This document shows positions 60,792 through 64,000 of a stretch of 64,000 bases of DNA, piece by piece; positions within the stretch are counted from its first letter, which is position 1; every line of letters starts with the position of its first letter. The notes beneath the pieces are model-generated. The model saw nothing but the letters and a program-made list of their open reading frames with translations, ran no database searches and was not told the origin of the DNA. The stretch is from CAVVIH01 sp963748295 (GTDB lineage: Bacteria > Acidobacteriota > Vicinamibacteria > Vicinamibacterales > 2-12-FULL-66-21). The position numbers were made by a program, and so were the translations under genes. Where the stretch lies: NCBI GenBank assembly GCA_963748295.1, contig CAVVIH010000002.1, forward strand, positions 248,001-312,000, in the 5' to 3' direction.

Positions 60792-61717
60792 TTCCGTGTC
60801 AGTATCGAATCCACCAGCACCGCCGCGATGATCACGGCGCCGATCACCACCTGCTGCAGGAATGACGAAATCCCCAGCAGGTTGAGGCCGTTCCGCAGCA
60901 CGCCCATGATGAGGGCGCCCACCAGGGTGCCGCTGACGGTGCCCGATCCGCCGAGCAGGCTGGTCCCGCCGATCACCGTCGCCGCAATCGCATCCAGCTC
61001 GTACATCATGCCGGCGATGGGCTGCGCCGAGTTCAGCCGCGCGGTCAACGTGACCGCGGCGATGGCGCTGGTGACGCCGGAGAGCACGTAAACCATCGTC
61101 TTGTGAAACGCGACGCGTACGCCCGACAGCCGGGTCGCTTCTTCGTTGCCGCCGATCGCGTAGACGTAGCGCCCGAACGTCGTCCTGGTCAGCACGAATT
61201 GCGCGGCGACGTAGATGACGATCATCAGGATCACCGGCGCGGGGATCATCAGCGGGCTGCTGGTCGAGAGGCCGCGAAAGGCGGCGTCGAAGCCGGAAAT
61301 CGGCCGCCCGTCCGTGTACATGAGCGCGAGGCCGCGGGCGATGCTCATCATGCCGAGCGTGGCGATGAAGGGCGGCAGGCCGCCGCGCGTGATCAGCAGC
61401 CCGTTCACGGCGCCGCACACCGCGCCCATCACCAGGCTCAACGCAATCGCCGCCGGAATCGGCAGCCCCGCCTGGAGCGCGCTGCCGAGCACGACGCCGG
61501 CCAGCGCGACGATCGATCCAACAGAAAGATCGATGCCGCCCGACAGGATCACGAACGTCATCCCGACCGCGATGATCGCGTTGATCGTCGTCTGCTGCGT
61601 GACGTTCAGCAGGTTGGAGATGGTGAGGAAGTGCGGCGTGAGGATCGTCAGCAGCACGCAGAGGCCGACGAGTCCCAGGATCGTGCCCAGCTGACGGCGG
61701 CCGAACGCAGTCGTCAT
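60779..61717 (-). CDS. ABC transporter permease (RbsC type)
   Basis: 312 residues with about nine membrane segments. GGIDLSVGSIVALAGV and the segment GSGTVSGTLVGALIMGVLRNGLNL are family signatures. ATG 61717 overlaps the ATPase stop by 4 nt. The final KSKK is encoded by the heptamer repeat. Likely imports inositol with the neighbouring ATPase and the binding lipoprotein at 55.4 kb. Confidence 0.9.
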   Translation of the reverse strand: MTTAFGRRQLGTILGLVGLCVLLTILTPHFLTISNLLNVTQQTTINAIIAVGMTFVILSGGIDLSVGSIVALAGVVLGSALQAGLPIPAAIALSLVMGAVCGAVNGLLITRGGLPPFIATLGMMSIARGLALMYTDGRPISGFDAAFRGLSTSSPLMIPAPVILMIVIYVAAQFVLTRTTFGRYVYAIGGNEEATRLSGVRVAFHKTMVYVLSGVTSAIAAVTLTARLNSAQPIAGMMYELDAIAATVIGGTSLLGGSGTVSGTLVGALIMGVLRNGLNLLGISSFLQQVVIGAVIIAAVLVDSILTRKSKK

Positions 61718-63216
61718 GCGGCGTGACCCAGCGCAGCCTGAAGGATCCGTTCCTGCGTGGCCTCGGCGCGGTCGAAGGCGGCGACGATGCGCCCGAGGCG
61801 CATGACGAGGATGCGATCGCTCATGCCGAGGATTTCGGGCAGCTCCGACGAGATCATCAGGATGCCGGCGCCGCGCGCGGTCAGGCCGTTCATCAGCTCG
61901 TAGATCTCGACCTTCGCGCCGACGTCGATGCCGCGGGTGGGCTCGTCCATGATGAGGACGTCCGCGTTGGCTGCCAGCCATTTCGCCAGCACGACCTTCT
62001 GCTGGTTGCCGCCGCTCAGCTGCGCGACGACCTGCTCCACGCCGGGTGTCTTGATTCGCAGGTCCTTGACGAACCCGCCGGCGATCTGCCGTTCGCGCGC
62101 GCCCTGCACGATGCCGGCGCGGGCGAGCCGCGAGAGCGACGGCAGCGAGATGTTGTCGCGCACGCACAGGCCCTGGACCAGGCCCTGGGTCTTGCGATCT
62201 TCCGGCAGGAAGCCGACGCCCTGCCGGATGGCATCGCCGGGATGATGCACCTCCGCCGCGGCGCCGTTGATGAAAATCCTTCCGCCGTCGCGGGGATCGG
62301 CGCCCATGATCGCGCGCGCCAGCTCGGTCCGGCCCGCGCCAAGCAACCCGGCAATGCCGACGACCTCGCCGCGATGGACCGACAGGCTGATGTCCTCGAG
62401 AACGCCGCGCCGGCGCAGGTGCTCGACCCGCAGCAGCTCCTCGCCCGGCGGCACCCGCCGTTTTGGGAAATGCTCCGCCAGCTCGCGGTTCGCCATCAGC
62501 CGGATCATTTCCGGTATCGACACGTCAGCGACCTCGCGCGTGGCGATGCGCCGCCCGTCCCGCAGCACGGTGACCCGATGACCGATCCGCTTCACCTCCT
62601 CGAGCCGGTGCGAGATGTAGATGACGGCGGTTCCGCCGGCGGTGAGCCGCTGAATCGTCGCGAACAGCTCCTCGATCTCGCGATCGGACAACGCCGACGT
62701 CGGTTCGTCCATGATCAACACGCGGGCGCGATCGTCCAGCGCCTTGGCCACTTCGACCATCTGCTGCTGCGCGATGCCAAGCTCGCGGACGGCCTTTTCC
62801 GGATCGACCTGGAGTCCGAGACGCGCCAGCGCGTCGCGCGTCTGTGACAGCATGCGCCGCCGATCGATGACGCCGGGGAACAGCCTGGGCTCGCGCCCGA
62901 GGAAGATGTTCTCGGCCGCGGACAGATACGGAACGAGCGTCAGCTCCTGATAGATGGCACGGACGCCGCGATCGTGTGCAGCTCTCGGCCCGTTGATCTC
63001 CGCACGCTGGCCGTCGACCTCGATCGCGCCGGCGTCGCGGGCAATCGCCCCGCTCAGAATCTTCATGAGCGTCGACTTTCCCGCGCCGTTCTCCCCAAGG
63101 AGAATGTGGACCTCGCCGGCACGCACCTCGAGATCGACGTTGTCGAGGGCCACGACCCCGGGGTAGGCCTTGCAGATGCCGGTCATCCGGAGGGCGGGCG
63201 CGCCAGAGGCATGCAT
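61714..63216 (-). CDS. ABC transporter ATPase, two nucleotide-binding domains (RbsA type)
   Basis: 500 residues. The first domain has Walker A GENGAGKST and Walker B VLIMDEPTSAL; its signature is replaced by LGIAQQQMVEVA, as is common for RbsA. The second domain has LLGAGRTELAR in place of Walker A, signature LSGGNQQK and VLIMDEPTRGI. Degeneration of the second Walker A is normal in this family. ATG 63216 is chosen on context. Divergent from iolD. Confidence 0.92.
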   Translation of the reverse strand: MHASGAPALRMTGICKAYPGVVALDNVDLEVRAGEVHILLGENGAGKSTLMKILSGAIARDAGAIEVDGQRAEINGPRAAHDRGVRAIYQELTLVPYLSAAENIFLGREPRLFPGVIDRRRMLSQTRDALARLGLQVDPEKAVRELGIAQQQMVEVAKALDDRARVLIMDEPTSALSDREIEELFATIQRLTAGGTAVIYISHRLEEVKRIGHRVTVLRDGRRIATREVADVSIPEMIRLMANRELAEHFPKRRVPPGEELLRVEHLRRRGVLEDISLSVHRGEVVGIAGLLGAGRTELARAIMGADPRDGGRIFINGAAAEVHHPGDAIRQGVGFLPEDRKTQGLVQGLCVRDNISLPSLSRLARAGIVQGARERQIAGGFVKDLRIKTPGVEQVVAQLSGGNQQKVVLAKWLAANADVLIMDEPTRGIDVGAKVEIYELMNGLTARGAGILMISSELPEILGMSDRILVMRLGRIVAAFDRAEATQERILQAALGHAA

Positions 63217-63256
63217 GCGGGTAGCGCACAGTATGTACCGAGTTGCGTCAGCGAAG

Positions 63257-63262
63257 TACAAT
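63257..63262 (+). promoter_or_regulatory. -10-like box upstream of iolD
   Basis: TACAAT, 32 nt before GTG 63295, which has GGAGGGA 6-7 nt upstream. No convincing -35 is seen 17 bp upstream. Confidence 0.3.
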
Positions 63263-63294
63263 GCCCGCGCAAGGAACAGGCGGAGGGAACCATC

Positions 63295-64000
63295 GTGTCC
63301 AGAACAGTCCGGCTGACGATGGCGCAGGCGCTCGTGAGGTTTCTGGCCGTCCAGCACACCGAGCGCGACGGCGCGCGACAGCCGCTCTTTGGCGGAATGT
63401 TCGGCATCTTCGGCCACGGCAACGTGGCTGGCGTTGGCCAGGCTCTCCATCAGATGCAGCGCTGCCTGCGCTACTACCAGTGCCGCAACGAACAGGCGAT
63501 GGTCCACACGGCCGCGGCCTACGCCAAAATGCACAATCGCCTCCGGACGTTCGCCTGCACGTCGTCGATCGGTCCGGGCGCGACCAACATGCTGACCGGC
63601 GCGGCGGCCGCCACGATCAACCGCGTGCCGGTGCTGCTGTTGCCCGGCGACATTTTCGCCAGCCGCCTGCCCGCACCCGTGCTTCAGCAGCTCGAGTCTT
63701 CGCACTCGCAGGATGTTTCGGTCAACGACTGCTTCAAGCCGGTGTCGCGATACTGGGATCGCATCTACCGTCCCGAACAGCTGCTGTCCGCGCTGCCCGA
63801 AGCGATGCGCGTACTGACGTCGCCCGCCGAGACCGGCGCGGTAACGCTCGCGCTGCCGCAGGATACGCAGGCCGAGGCCTTCGAGTACCCGGCAGAGTTC
63901 TTCAGCCGAGCGGGTCTGGACGGTTCCGCGCGCGCGCGCGGACGCCGATCTGCTGCGCAAGGCCGCCGATCTGATTCGCGCGAGCCGCCGGCCGGTCATC
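63295..64000 (+). CDS. iolD: Trihydroxycyclohexane-dione hydrolase, N-terminal part (3' partial, one frame break)
   Basis: ThDP-dependent ring-opening enzyme of inositol breakdown; its product is the IolB substrate. About 235 residues are visible and the gene leaves the window. LTMAQALVRFLAVQHTE is the usual start, GMFGIFGHGNVAGVGQAL the substrate-side loop, and HTAAAYAKMHNR and SSIGPGATNM the ThDP-domain motifs. One extra base near 63916 (between FFSRA and VWTVPRARADADLLRKAADL) breaks the frame; after it the family sequence resumes to the window edge. Confidence 0.88.
   Translation, partial: MSRTVRLTMAQALVRFLAVQHTERDGARQPLFGGMFGIFGHGNVAGVGQALHQMQRCLRYYQCRNEQAMVHTAAAYAKMHNRLRTFACTSSIGPGATNMLTGAAAATINRVPVLLLPGDIFASRLPAPVLQQLESSHSQDVSVNDCFKPVSRYWDRIYRPEQLLSALPEAMRVLTSPAETGAVTLALPQDTQAEAFEYPAEFFSRAGLDGSARARGRRSAAQGRRSDSREPPAGH

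Overview
The window is high-GC bacterial DNA. Its Oar-like TonB receptors with carboxypeptidase-regulatory N-termini, a Hanks kinase with a long TPR tail, a SYLF protein, a GH63-like protein and heptameric intergenic repeats together suggest an Acidobacteriota genome, perhaps Vicinamibacteria, probably from a metagenome. This placement is inference; there is no rRNA or marker gene here. I saw no tRNA, rRNA, CRISPR array, prophage or complete IS element.

Layout. 1-2628: 3' part of a formate dehydrogenase-type molybdopterin oxidoreductase. 2642-9924: signalling genes (receiver-PP2C phosphatase, hybrid kinase ending in an Hpt domain, and a divergent NarL-type kinase/regulator pair). 9928-16726: a small secreted protein and a roughly 2000-residue secreted protein built of about 14 prealbumin-like domains, ten of them arranged as five copies of a 588-bp module. 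16848-24666: an orphan HTH protein, a Ser/Thr kinase with about 13 TPR units, a GH63-like protein and a SYLF protein. 24663-29618: an apparent four-gene outer-membrane electron conduit (decaheme cytochrome, MtrB/PioB-like barrel, small cytochrome c, NapC-like quinol-side cytochrome). 29787-34134: subtilase, ComEC-type metallo-hydrolase and aldo/keto reductase in one tight operon. 34237-40499: a stressosome operon (RsbR, RsbS, RsbT) running into a fused kinase/phosphatase and two hybrid kinases, most junctions being 4-nt overlaps. 40582-50350: glycerol and glycerol-phosphate genes (glpT, a TonB receptor, glpQ, glpF, glpK, glpD). 50347-64000: myo-inositol catabolism and uptake (iolE, iolC, iolB, DUF2090 protein, binding protein, iolG, TonB receptor, ABC permease and ATPase, iolD).

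The glp and iol blocks make biochemical sense together: TonB receptors and a secreted phosphodiesterase would deliver polyols and polyol phosphates, inner-membrane carriers would import them, and kinases and dehydrogenases would feed central metabolism. Electrons could leave through the Mtr-like conduit, although nothing in the sequence links it directly to these pathways.

An important caveat is that thirteen genes are broken into several frames. I resolved about 33 frame transitions. About 30 are net +1 on the coding strand whichever strand the gene is on, and the rest are net +2 (equivalently -1). They are concentrated at 4.7-5.7, 9.5, 10.9-15.0, 31.8-40.1 and 43.5-49.7 kb, with one at 63.9 kb; 15.0-31.7 kb and 49.7-63.9 kb have none that I could see. 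I read these as insertion errors in the sequence rather than gene decay, and I annotate each such gene as one locus.
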